In this document: positions 35,401-42,640 of the stretch, in pieces
How the letters are laid out: every line of letters begins with the position of its first letter
Numbering within the stretch: the stretch's first letter is position 1
NCBI RefSeq assembly: GCF_006345825.1
Contig: NZ_VCIX01000088.1
Location: forward strand, 186,001-250,000
Direction of reading: 5' to 3'
Length of the DNA: 64,000 bases
Source of the DNA: Paenibacillus paridis
GTDB taxonomy: Bacteria; Bacillota; Bacilli; Paenibacillales; Paenibacillaceae
Translations under genes and position numbers: made by a program
The notes under the pieces: generated by a model
The model's input: the letters and a program-made list of their open reading frames with translations, nothing else
Told to the model about the DNA's origin: nothing
Database searches by the model: none

Positions 35401-37090
35401 CGGACAATTGCCTGGCCTCAAAGTATACCCTTGGGTTGCCGAAGTTCGCGGTTCGACGCCAGGCGTGGGACTCATCTCGCCGCCGCCGCATCACGATATT
35501 TATTCGATCGAGGATTTGGCTGAGCTTGTTCATGACTTGAAAAATGCCAACCCGCGTGCTCGCATCAACGTGAAGCTCGTATCAGGGGTAGGCGTGGGTA
35601 CGATTGCGACTGGCGTAGCGAAAGGCCGTGCAGATGTCATTATGGTCAGCGGCTACGACGGCGGTACTGGAGCATCACCAATGGGCTCCATCCGTCATGC
35701 AGGCTTGCCGTGGGAGCTTGGTCTTGCTGAGACTCACCAAACGCTCATGCTTAACAAATTGCGTGACCGTGTCGTTCTGGAAACAGACGGTAAAATGATG
35801 AACGGACGCGACGTGGCGATTGCCGTATTGCTTGGAGCCGAGGAGTATGGCTTCTCGACTGCACCGCTTATCGTGCTTGGTTGTATCATGATGCGTGTAT
35901 GCCAATTGGATACTTGTCCGGTAGGCGTAGCTACGCAAAACCCTGAGCTTCGCAAGAAGTTTATGGGCGATCCGAGCCATGTTGTAAACTACCTGCGCTT
36001 CATTGCTGAAGAGCTTCGTGAGATTATGGCTGAGCTGGGCTTCCGTACGATCCAGGAAATGGTTGGCCGTGTGGATATGCTGGAAACGAAGCACCTGCTT
36101 GAGCATTACAAAGCGAAAGGCATTGATCTGTCGGGCTTGCTTTACGAAGCTGACCTTCCGCAGGATGCTGTACGTTATAACATTCAAGAGCAAAACCACG
36201 GTCTGGAATTGTCGCTCGACATGCAGCAGCTGGTGCCTCTTGCGCAGCCAGCGCTTGAGAACGGCGAACGCGTTCGCGGTACGTTCCCGATCCTGAACAC
36301 GAATCGTGTTGTCGGAACGATCCTAGGCAGTGAGGTTACTCGCCGCTACGGTGCGGCTGGCTTGCCTGAGGATACGATTTCTTATCACTTTGTTGGTACT
36401 GCGGGACAAAGCTTTGGCGCATTCGTGCCGAAGGGCATAACGCTATCCATCGAAGGCGATTCAAATGACTATTTCGGTAAAGGCTTGTCTGGCGGTAAAA
36501 TATTCGTTGCTCCTTCACCTAAGGCGACGTTTGCTGCTGAAGACAACGTGATTATTGGAAATACTGCGCTTTATGGCGCTACAAGCGGCCAAGCGTACAT
36601 CCGTGGTGCAGCAGGCGAGCGCTTTGCTGTTCGGAACAGTGGAGCAAATGTTGTCGTAGAAGGCGTAGGCGATCATGGCTGCGAATATATGACTGGCGGA
36701 CGCGTAGCCATTCTTGGCGGTACGGGACGTAACTTTGGCGCTGGTATGTCTGGCGGCGTTGCCTATATCTACGATGAGAAAGGCGATTTCTACAACCATT
36801 GCAACCTAGAAATGGTATTACTGGAGCGTCTGGAGGAATCGATTGATATTGCAGAGCTGAAAGGCTTGGTTGAGTCTCATGTGAAATATACGGAGAGTGC
36901 CATCGGTTCCCGCATCTTAAATGATTGGGAAACATCGCTTTCCAAGTTCGTTAAAGTTATTCCGAAAGATTACAAGCGCATGCTTGAACAGATCCGCAAG
37001 GTTGAGGATACGGGCCTTGTCGGCGAAGAAGCGCTGCTTGCCGCTTTTGAAGCGAACAAAAGAGAGCTTGCTCGCGCTGGCGGCAAATAG
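32486..37090 (+). CDS. gltB: glutamate synthase large subunit
   Basis: A 1534-residue enzyme making two glutamates from glutamine and 2-oxoglutarate. The N-terminal class II amidotransferase has nucleophile Cys24 (DACGMGF) after a short propeptide; the FMN synthase domain has LTLRSLLQFKEG and GGTGASPMGSIRHAG, and CIMMRVCQLDTC gives the 3Fe-4S ligands (C-x5-C-x4-C). A C-terminal GXGXG helix (GGRVAILGGTGRNFGAGMSGG) closes it. Length is typical. ATG 32486 follows GAAAGG; the 25 extra codons upstream have no ribosome site. No small subunit gene (gltD) is adjacent, so that gene must lie elsewhere or the enzyme uses ferredoxin. Confidence 0.95.
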   Translation: MKEHILGLPPKQGLYDPQFEKDACGMGFVANIKGIKSHKVIRQALMLLENMEHRGGQGSEPNTGDGAGILLQIPHAFFAAELKKQEIQLPAEGHYAVGMIFMPQDEAARVAIEREVETIVQEENQSVIAWRTVPTDDKKLGESALAVKPYVRQLFIGMNDSLKDNMAFERKLYVIRKRAELAIRYAGKEGGNMFYFSSLSSRKIVYKGMLTTEQVRSFYTELNDESVVSAMALVHSRFSTNTFPSWERAHPFHYMIHNGEINTLRGNVNWMHARQTLFATELFGDDIEKIKPVINPDGSDTAMFDNTLEFLFLSGRSMAHAAMMMVPEPWSNHESMSDERKAFYEYHSTLMEPWDGPAALGFTDGVKIGAVLDRNGLRPARYYVTKDDHIILGSEAGTVEIPAEDILYKDRLRPGRMLLVDTEKGRIISDEEVKAEIETEHPYRDWLNEHLVDLEDLPEAPELPEPNHATVQLRQQAFGYTFEDIRKVLEPMAGSGAEPIASMGYDAPLAVLSERPQRLYNYFKQLFAQVTNPPIDAIREEIITATGTTIGPERNLLNPEPESCRHIKLDTPILSNEQFAKLRHVRRPGFRSITLPIFFTASEGESGLRAAITQMCEAADRVIAKGHNLLILSDRGVDKENAAIPALLAVAALHHHLIRQGTRTKVAILLESGEPREVHHFALLLGYGVNAVNPYLAFESLDDMIRQGMLRGVSHEKAVKNFIKAATKGVIKILSKMGISTIQSYRGAQIFEALGLKEDVINEYFTWTPSRIGGIGLDVIAEETLKHHNRAFSEQEGGEKELDSGGDYQWRKDGEDHLFTPQTIHTLQMASRANDYKLYKKFSALVQGEDKKHLTLRSLLQFKEGRQSVPLEEVESLESIVKRFKTGAMSFGSISKEAHESLAIAMNRLGGKSNTGEGGEDPARFIPDANGDSRRSAIKQVASGRFGVTSNYLVNADEIQIKMAQGAKPGEGGQLPGLKVYPWVAEVRGSTPGVGLISPPPHHDIYSIEDLAELVHDLKNANPRARINVKLVSGVGVGTIATGVAKGRADVIMVSGYDGGTGASPMGSIRHAGLPWELGLAETHQTLMLNKLRDRVVLETDGKMMNGRDVAIAVLLGAEEYGFSTAPLIVLGCIMMRVCQLDTCPVGVATQNPELRKKFMGDPSHVVNYLRFIAEELREIMAELGFRTIQEMVGRVDMLETKHLLEHYKAKGIDLSGLLYEADLPQDAVRYNIQEQNHGLELSLDMQQLVPLAQPALENGERVRGTFPILNTNRVVGTILGSEVTRRYGAAGLPEDTISYHFVGTAGQSFGAFVPKGITLSIEGDSNDYFGKGLSGGKIFVAPSPKATFAAEDNVIIGNTALYGATSGQAYIRGAAGERFAVRNSGANVVVEGVGDHGCEYMTGGRVAILGGTGRNFGAGMSGGVAYIYDEKGDFYNHCNLEMVLLERLEESIDIAELKGLVESHVKYTESAIGSRILNDWETSLSKFVKVIPKDYKRMLEQIRKVEDTGLVGEEALLAAFEANKRELARAGGK

Positions 37091-37116
37091 TCAAAACGAT
37101 TACAGCATAAATGCGA

Positions 37117-37166
37117 AAAAGGGACTGTCCCTAAAGTAGTTAACTACTTTAGGCGACAGTCCCTTT
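37117..37166 (+). terminator. long palindromic terminator behind gltB
   Basis: AAAGGGACTGTC with CCTAAAGTAGTT pairs with AACTACTTTAGG and GACAGTCCCTTT, a nearly perfect stem of about 23 pairs ending in a T-rich tract. It is centred on GTTAAC at 37139-37144. Confidence 0.88.
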
Positions 37167-37296
37167 TGTTTTTCGACAAAAAGCCACTAAATTAGAAAAA
37201 AGCCGCACCCATTAACCGACATATTCCATCCGGCGACTCGGGTATAATGATGTTAATATTCCTTTCATTATAATTACACGATTAGGAGCCTAATGT

Positions 37297-37467
37297 ATGC
37301 TAAGAGATTGGCCTAAGCTTAAGTTCGAAGAGAAAGCAGACTCTCCAATCGTTACTTTAATCACGATTGAGGCAATCTTGAGTCAAACCGGCATCTCGCA
37401 GCAAAAATGGCAGTGCGATGAAAAGCAGCTTACTGCTGCAGACGTTCTGCCCTTACAAAGGCAATGA
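37297..37467 (+). CDS. 56-residue hypothetical protein
   Basis: A small open frame starting MLRDWPKLKFEEK and ending ADVLPLQRQ. It has AGGAG at 37284-37288, eight bases before ATG 37297, and two TATAAT sequences upstream (37243-37248 and 37269-37274), so expression is plausible. Its 3' end overlaps the convergent XRE gene by 38 bases. The protein is soluble, half charged, with one Cys and no recognised domain. It could be a regulator or partner of the XRE gene, but that is guesswork. Confidence 0.5.
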   Translation: MLRDWPKLKFEEKADSPIVTLITIEAILSQTGISQQKWQCDEKQLTAADVLPLQRQ

Positions 37468-37798
37468 ATCTTTTCGTTTCATCCGCTGTCAGAATTCGTC
37501 CATCTACGCTTAACTGATATTTGTTCAATATTTCATCGTCTGAGAGCTCCAAATGGTCAACGAAGCTTCGTACATCATTGGTTAATGTTTGCTGGGGGAT
37601 GGAAGTTCGACCGATCAAATAGTCGACGGTCACCTGAAATAAGTCCGCGAACCTTGATAAGGTTTCGGAGTCAGGCTCTCTTCGGTTTTTTTCGTAATGA
37701 GACAATGCCGCTCTGGATATGCCAAGCGAAGCGGCGGTTTGCAATTGCGTCCATCTCCGTTCGTCCCTCAATGCTGCAAGCCGTTTGCCGATACTCAT
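37430..37798 (-). CDS. XRE-family helix-turn-helix regulator
   Basis: A 122-residue DNA-binding protein. Residues ~5-60 form a Cro/C1-type helix-turn-helix (RRWTQLQTAASLGISRAALSHYEKNRREPD), and the C-terminal half is a short helical region ending FIAFVRAERLQQ. The layout resembles SinR/SlrR or ImmR-like regulators. GGAGGAG precedes ATG with good spacing. It lies divergent to the PilZ gene and overlaps the convergent small gene. No prophage genes are around it, so its target is probably local or in another pathway. Confidence 0.85.
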   Translation of the reverse strand: MSIGKRLAALRDERRWTQLQTAASLGISRAALSHYEKNRREPDSETLSRFADLFQVTVDYLIGRTSIPQQTLTNDVRSFVDHLELSDDEILNKYQLSVDGRILTADETKRFIAFVRAERLQQ

Positions 37799-37928
37799 GG
37801 AACTCCTCCTGTTTTAAAACGAGTACTACATCTATATTAATACGGATACGTTACAAATGCATGCTTTTACTGAAAAACATGAGTATTTGGATTCATATTT
37901 GTGACTAGGTATGATGGAGGAATTAGGA

Positions 37929-38369
37929 ATGAGTGACCATTCAAATGAAGCCTCTCGCGCTCATATTAGACTGCGGTTCAACGATGGGGTGAAAGCGGAG
38001 CTTCGACTTATAAGCAAAGACGGACAACTGCTGACTCCCTCGACGACTACGGTATTGCTGCTCAACTTAAGTCAAAACGGACTATGTTTTTTATCCGGCC
38101 TGCAGCTGCCTATTCAAAAGAATTACTTGGTTGAATGTAGAATGACGATATCGAACGTACAGATCAATGTTCGCGGCCGCATTGTTTGGAACGCTAGGAA
38201 GGATAATCAGTATTCACATGGCGTATTGTTTGAATGCTCGAATACGCTGCGCTCGCTGATTATTGGGGTCATGAATCAAGAAATACTGGAAAGACAGCCA
38301 CAGCAGCAAAAGATTCATTATTTGTACAGCAGGCTGCTGAATACCAAACGAATGCATTATAGCGGATGA
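37929..38369 (+). CDS. PilZ-domain protein, candidate c-di-GMP effector
   Basis: A 146-residue stand-alone PilZ protein. The RxxxR motif is RAHIR (residues 10-14) and the second motif reads NLSQNG (residues 46-51), with Asn where Asp is most common; both Asn and Asp are tolerated, so c-di-GMP binding is likely. ATG 37929 is eight bases behind GGAGG (37916-37920). It lies 51 bases before manC in the same direction, so a link between second messenger and sugar-nucleotide or capsule synthesis is possible but not shown. Confidence 0.82.
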   Translation: MSDHSNEASRAHIRLRFNDGVKAELRLISKDGQLLTPSTTTVLLLNLSQNGLCFLSGLQLPIQKNYLVECRMTISNVQINVRGRIVWNARKDNQYSHGVLFECSNTLRSLIIGVMNQEILERQPQQQKIHYLYSRLLNTKRMHYSG

Positions 38370-38420
38370 CCTGTTTTCGTTTGGAGAATTGGTAAGCACG
38401 TGCTTAAAGGGGGACATGCT

Positions 38421-39803
38421 TTGAAAATCATTTTGCTATCCGGCGGATCGGGAAAGAGACTATGGCCCTTGTCCAATCGAAATCGAGCTAAACAATATTT
38501 ATCGGTGCTGCAAGGTCCAGGCGGCGAAATGGAATCGATGCTGCAGCGTTTGTGGCGTCAACTGGATGAAGCCGATCTGCGTGAGCATACTCGCATTGCG
38601 ACCTGTCGGCAGCAGGTAGAGCTCTTGCAAAGGCAAGTCGGCACGAAAGCGCCGCTTGTTATTGAACCTGAGCAAAGAGACACCTTTCCGGCAGTAGCGC
38701 TTGCTGCTGCTTATTTGTATTCCATTGCAGGCGTTTCTTTAACAGAAACCGTTATTATTATGCCAGTAGACGCATATGTTGAGAATGACTTCTTCTCCTG
38801 CATACGAGGGCTCCCTAAGCTGGCAAGAGAGAGCAAATCAGATTTGCTCATGGTTGGGACAAGTCCCAGCTGTGCCACTGACCAATATGGATATATTGTA
38901 CCTGAAGCCAACCGTTTTCATGAGGACGAGGGTCTGCTTGATAGAAAGATTAGGGCTTTTAAGGAAAAGCCGCACGCAGCAGAGGCGAGGAAGCTGATTG
39001 AGGAAGGTGCCCTATGGAACCTTGGCATTTATGCGTTTCAACTCGACTATATTATATCGCTGCTGATGAATCGCGGTTTACCAATTCATTATGAGGAATT
39101 GTATAAGCAGTATGCCAAAATGCCCAAAGCAAGCTTTGAGGCAGAGGTCACGCAAAAATCAAGCTCCCGGTCAGTTGTCCGATTCGATGGAGAGTGGAAG
39201 GATCTTGGGACATGGAAGCATCTATCTGAAAATATCGCATACGACCAACTGGGATTAGGCAGCATATCGGAGGATTGCGAGGCGTCACAGCTTATTAATG
39301 AGCTTGATATTCCAATCTCGGTAATTGGATTAAGCAACGTTATCGTTGCAGCAAGTCCCGACGGTATCTTGGTAACGAGCAAGCATGCAAGCTCTGAACT
39401 GGATGCCAAGCTTCAAGCGATGAATGAGCGGCCAAAATTTGAGGAGCGGCGATGGGGGCATGCTAAGGTCATTGACTCAGCTTTGCTCGCATCTGGCTTA
39501 CATAGCGTGACCAAACGAATCTTTATAGCAGCAGGCCAAAATATGAGCTATCAAATGCATTTTAAAAGAAATGAGGTGTGGACGATTCTGAGCGGAGAAG
39601 GGCTGCTTCTCCTTAACGAAACCCAGCGCATGGTCGGTCCAGGGGATGCCGTTATGATACCGGAGCGGTCTAGACACGCTTTGCGCGCAATAACTGATAT
39701 CGAACTAATTGAGGTACAAACGGGAAAACAAATCGAGGAGAATGATGTTATTAGATTAGGCATCTCTTGGGAGGAAATAACGAGTCAGTCCACAATCGTA
39801 TAG
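38421..39803 (+). CDS. manC: mannose-1-phosphate guanylyltransferase (long type)
   Basis: A 460-residue enzyme making GDP-mannose from mannose 1-phosphate and GTP. LSGGSGKRLWPLSN is the nucleotidyltransferase P-loop-like motif, PEQRDTFPAVALAA and FKEKPHAAEA are ManC signatures, and the C-terminal ~110 residues form a mannose-6-phosphate-isomerase-type cupin (MSYQMHFKRNEVWTILSG, GPGDAVMIP). TTG 38421 is seven bases behind GGGGG; earlier GTG 38400 is less likely. It could supply a mannose-containing polymer; no GDP-mannose-using enzyme is next to it. Confidence 0.9.
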   Translation: MKIILLSGGSGKRLWPLSNRNRAKQYLSVLQGPGGEMESMLQRLWRQLDEADLREHTRIATCRQQVELLQRQVGTKAPLVIEPEQRDTFPAVALAAAYLYSIAGVSLTETVIIMPVDAYVENDFFSCIRGLPKLARESKSDLLMVGTSPSCATDQYGYIVPEANRFHEDEGLLDRKIRAFKEKPHAAEARKLIEEGALWNLGIYAFQLDYIISLLMNRGLPIHYEELYKQYAKMPKASFEAEVTQKSSSRSVVRFDGEWKDLGTWKHLSENIAYDQLGLGSISEDCEASQLINELDIPISVIGLSNVIVAASPDGILVTSKHASSELDAKLQAMNERPKFEERRWGHAKVIDSALLASGLHSVTKRIFIAAGQNMSYQMHFKRNEVWTILSGEGLLLLNETQRMVGPGDAVMIPERSRHALRAITDIELIEVQTGKQIEENDVIRLGISWEEITSQSTIV

Positions 39804-39847
39804 GGTTGATACAATCATTACGAAAGAGAGAGGGAGCGATCGATCGG

Positions 39848-40135
39848 ATGATATGTTCAGAGGACCGTTTTTATTGTGTTAGTTGCGGAGAGATGGTTTC
39901 CAATCCTGAAGCGGATATTTTGTTTCGGACAGGTTTTTTCCGGGTGGTACATCCAATGGGTTATTGCTTAACATGCAGCATGGAACAGGATAAGCTGGAT
40001 GCTATAGTAGGATCGCAGGGTAAGACCAATAACTATGACTATAAAATGTTTCTTCGAGCAGACGCGAAAGTTGCTGAACATGTTATACAACCGTATAGAA
40101 CAGATGGAAATGAGAGCCTCTGCCCTACAGTATAA
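39848..40135 (+). CDS. small zinc-ribbon-like hypothetical protein
   Basis: A 95-residue protein with YCVSCGE and YCLTCSM, two CxxC pairs about 33 residues apart, consistent with one structural zinc site. It is otherwise polar, with no membrane helix. ATG 39848 follows AGGGAG at 39831-39836, a long spacing of 11, so the start is not certain. The gene lies 44 bases behind manC and ends inside its own terminator. No family was recognised. Confidence 0.55.
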   Translation: MICSEDRFYCVSCGEMVSNPEADILFRTGFFRVVHPMGYCLTCSMEQDKLDAIVGSQGKTNNYDYKMFLRADAKVAEHVIQPYRTDGNESLCPTV

Positions 40136-40160
40136 CTGTAGAGCGAGGCTGTATTTTTTT
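40115..40160 (+). terminator. intrinsic terminator overlapping a stop codon
   Basis: AGCCTC/GAGGCT and the inner CTACAG/CTGTAG form a two-part stem followed by seven T after TA. The TAA stop of the zinc-ribbon gene (40133-40135) lies in the loop. Confidence 0.85.
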
Positions 40161-40231
40161 GTAAACTTCCAATTGTTTCCTTAATCGTTTATAATAAAAA
40201 GGATTTGGATTTCTGGAGGAGGAGCACAGCT

Positions 40232-41152
40232 ATGCAGGAGCCTATTGTTAAATTGCAAAACGTAACGAAAAAAATCGGCAAGCGTACGATTATTGACCGA
40301 CTGACTCTGGATTTGCCGCTTGGGGAAGTTTTTGGCTTCTTAGGACCGAATGGCTCAGGAAAAACGACTACGATCCGTATGATGGTTGGCTTAATGTCGC
40401 TGACTGAGGGAGAAATTACAATTGGCGGACATAGCATCACGAAGCAATATGAGAAAGCGATCCGCCATGTAGGTGCGATAGTAGAAAATCCGGAAATGTA
40501 CAAATATTTGAGTGGCTATGATAACTTAATTCATTATGCGAGAATGATTCCGGGTATTACGGAGCATCGCGTGCATGAGGTTGTGAAGCTTGTTGGTCTT
40601 GAGGGCCGGATTCGCGATAAGGTTAAAACCTATTCGCTAGGCATGCGCCAGCGCCTTGGCGTAGCACAAGCCATCTTACATAAGCCTCAGCTATTAATAT
40701 TGGATGAGCCGACTAACGGGCTTGATCCAGGCGGTATTCGGGAGCTTCGCGATTATTTGCGTCAGTTATCCAAGGAAGAAGGGATCGCTGTATTTGTATC
40801 CAGCCATTTGCTCTCAGAGATGGAGCTTATGTGCGACAGGGTCGCGATTATTCAGAACGGCAAGCTGATTGATGTCAGGACGATTCGCGGAGAGAATGCG
40901 GCCAAGGCGAACAACCGTGTCGTTATCGAAGTTGACCGTACCCAAGGTGCGCTCGATGTATTGCTTGCTGCTGGCGTATCTGGAGTGCTTGAGGGCGAAA
41001 GCTCGATAGCCGTCGATGCAGATAAAGAAAGCACAGCTGCCATTAATGCAACGCTTGTAGCAGCGGGAATTAAAGTATATGGTATACGTGCCCAAGTGAA
41101 GACGCTTGAAGATCAATTTTTGGAAGTGACAGGAGGGGAACGAATTGGGTAA
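40232..41152 (+). CDS. ABC transporter ATP-binding protein (ABC-2 type)
   Basis: A 306-residue ATPase with GPNGSGKTT Walker A, SLGMRQRLGVAQ signature and LLILDEPTNGLDPGG Walker B, followed by a C-terminal domain of about 85 residues typical of the BcrA/YhaQ-like exporters. GGAGGAGGAG precedes ATG 40232. It overlaps the permease gene by eight bases. The substrate, perhaps a peptide or drug, is unknown; no two-component system of the BceRS type is next to it. Confidence 0.9.
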   Translation: MQEPIVKLQNVTKKIGKRTIIDRLTLDLPLGEVFGFLGPNGSGKTTTIRMMVGLMSLTEGEITIGGHSITKQYEKAIRHVGAIVENPEMYKYLSGYDNLIHYARMIPGITEHRVHEVVKLVGLEGRIRDKVKTYSLGMRQRLGVAQAILHKPQLLILDEPTNGLDPGGIRELRDYLRQLSKEEGIAVFVSSHLLSEMELMCDRVAIIQNGKLIDVRTIRGENAAKANNRVVIEVDRTQGALDVLLAAGVSGVLEGESSIAVDADKESTAAINATLVAAGIKVYGIRAQVKTLEDQFLEVTGGERIG

Positions 41153-41939
41153 TTTTTTGCCGCTGATTCAAAATGAAAATATGAAAATTTACCGTCGTCC
41201 TCGCACATGGGTAATGTCTGGAATATTACTTGTGCTTGTAATAGCCATTTCGATTATGTGGTTGATCTTTGGCGGTAGGGATGCATCGATGTGGGATGTT
41301 GCATTTTTGGAATCGTCGATATTGTTCCTACTCGTGACGATCTTTACAGTGGTAATTGCTGCAGGCGGAGTTGCAGAGGAGTTTACTAGCGGAACGATAA
41401 AGCTGCTGCTTATTCGGCCATGGTCACGCTCCAAAATTTTGTTGTCCAAATATATATCAATCATGCTGTTCGCCATTTTGCTCGCGATTTTGTTGTTTGC
41501 AAGCACGATTCTCATTAACTGGATTTGTTTTGGCATAAATGCCGATCCTGCTATCAAGCCAGGCTTCATGGGGATCGATCAGGCAAGTCCTGTTTCTTAT
41601 ATGCTGAAGTATTACGGCTTGACGCTCATTTCACTTGTTGTAACAGTTACGCTGGCTTTTATGCTCTCGACTGTGTTTCGCAGCAGCGGACTTGCTATTG
41701 GCATGGCGCTCTTTCTATTGTTAGGCGTTAATAGCTTTATCGGTTTGATTGCCATGCTCAAATATGAATGGATTGATTATTTGCTATTTATTCATTTGAA
41801 TCTCACCCAATATCTTGATGGAAACCCGATGCGTGACGGGATGACGCTAGGTTTCTCGCTTGGCGTGCTAGCTGTTTATTATGTCATTTTCGTCGCATTG
41901 ACCTGGTACGTCTTCAGTAAACGGGATGTTGCTTCCTAG
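41145..41939 (+). CDS. ABC-2 type transporter permease
   Basis: A 264-residue membrane protein with six helices. The first cytoplasmic stretch NENMKIYRRPRTWVMSG and the motif GTIKLLLIRPWSRSKILLSKY are common to permeases of small two-component exporters. TTG 41145 is six bases behind AGGAGGGG and overlaps the ATPase stop, showing strong coupling. It forms the channel for the preceding ATPase. Confidence 0.9.
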   Translation: MGNFLPLIQNENMKIYRRPRTWVMSGILLVLVIAISIMWLIFGGRDASMWDVAFLESSILFLLVTIFTVVIAAGGVAEEFTSGTIKLLLIRPWSRSKILLSKYISIMLFAILLAILLFASTILINWICFGINADPAIKPGFMGIDQASPVSYMLKYYGLTLISLVVTVTLAFMLSTVFRSSGLAIGMALFLLLGVNSFIGLIAMLKYEWIDYLLFIHLNLTQYLDGNPMRDGMTLGFSLGVLAVYYVIFVALTWYVFSKRDVAS

Positions 41940-41956
41940 CTCTTCAACCCTATTTT

Positions 41957-42016
41957 AAAAAGCCGTATCGGCTGCTGCTTCCATGAAAGGCGGACAGCAG
42001 CCGATACGGCTTTTTT
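41957..42016. terminator. bidirectional terminator
   Basis: AAAAAGCCGTATCGGCTGCTG and its complement form a 21-pair stem with a 17-base loop and A and T runs on the sides, between the convergent permease and bactofilin genes. Confidence 0.93.
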
Positions 42017-42028
42017 GTGATATTTGCT

Positions 42029-42475
42029 TTATCCGGCTTGGCGCGATTTCTCATTAGCATCTTTGATTCCGGAATCTTTTCCTTGCTGGTTAACTTTGTC
42101 TTGTTCTGGAAGCAAACGCTGCCTGCTGTCTGCTGAGGGCTCCATATGGCACATCCCGTTAAGCTGGCCACCTTCTTGAATGATGATGGAGGTCGCAGTA
42201 ACCGATCCTGTTAATTGGCCGGAAGAGGTGATGATGAGGCGGCCGGTCATGGACGTATCTCCGAAAACCTTGCCAGCGACGGTAAGATCCCGTGCCGAAA
42301 TAGCAGACCGCGCGATACCGGATTCCCCAATAATGACATCAGCCTTGCAGTCAATATCACCACGATGCTCCCCTTCTATGCGCAGATTTGCCTCGCAGCG
42401 TAGTTTCCCTTCACTTTGCGTACCTTGGCCAATCAAAGTATCCGATGGCGAAAGACGCTTATTATCTTTAAACAT
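42029..42475 (-). CDS. bactofilin (polymer-forming cytoskeletal protein)
   Basis: A 148-residue protein with a right-handed beta-helix core (residues ~15-105) rich in Gly turns (IGESGIARSAISARDLTVAG, SGQLTGSVTATSIIIQEGGQL), characteristic of bactofilins. These polymerise at the membrane and organise cell-shape or surface enzymes. The C-terminal 45 residues are Lys/Gln/Asp-rich and disordered. ATG 42475 is nine bases behind AAGGAGG; TTG 42484 would be adjacent to it. It stands directly behind the candidate glycan ligase gene on the same strand. Confidence 0.85.
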   Translation of the reverse strand: MFKDNKRLSPSDTLIGQGTQSEGKLRCEANLRIEGEHRGDIDCKADVIIGESGIARSAISARDLTVAGKVFGDTSMTGRLIITSSGQLTGSVTATSIIIQEGGQLNGMCHMEPSADSRQRLLPEQDKVNQQGKDSGIKDANEKSRQAG

Positions 42476-42572
42476 GAAGATCAATCCTCCTTGGGAATAG
42501 AAGCTTGGTTCGTTCGGAGCGTTCTATTGCTATTTATTCTTAAAGGACGTAAAACATACCAACGATGATCCG

Positions 42573-42617
42573 AAAAAAAGACTGCCTGCTAGGCGCGAGT
42601 GGCGCCAGCAGGCAGTC
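42573..42617 (-). terminator. intrinsic terminator of the O-antigen-ligase-like gene
   Basis: GACTGCCTGCT/AGCAGGCAGTC with an inner GGCGC/GCGCC stem is followed on the minus strand by seven T. It lies 24 bases behind the gene's stop. Confidence 0.9.
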
Positions 42618-42640
42618 AAGATAGTTGCTATAATATTAAA

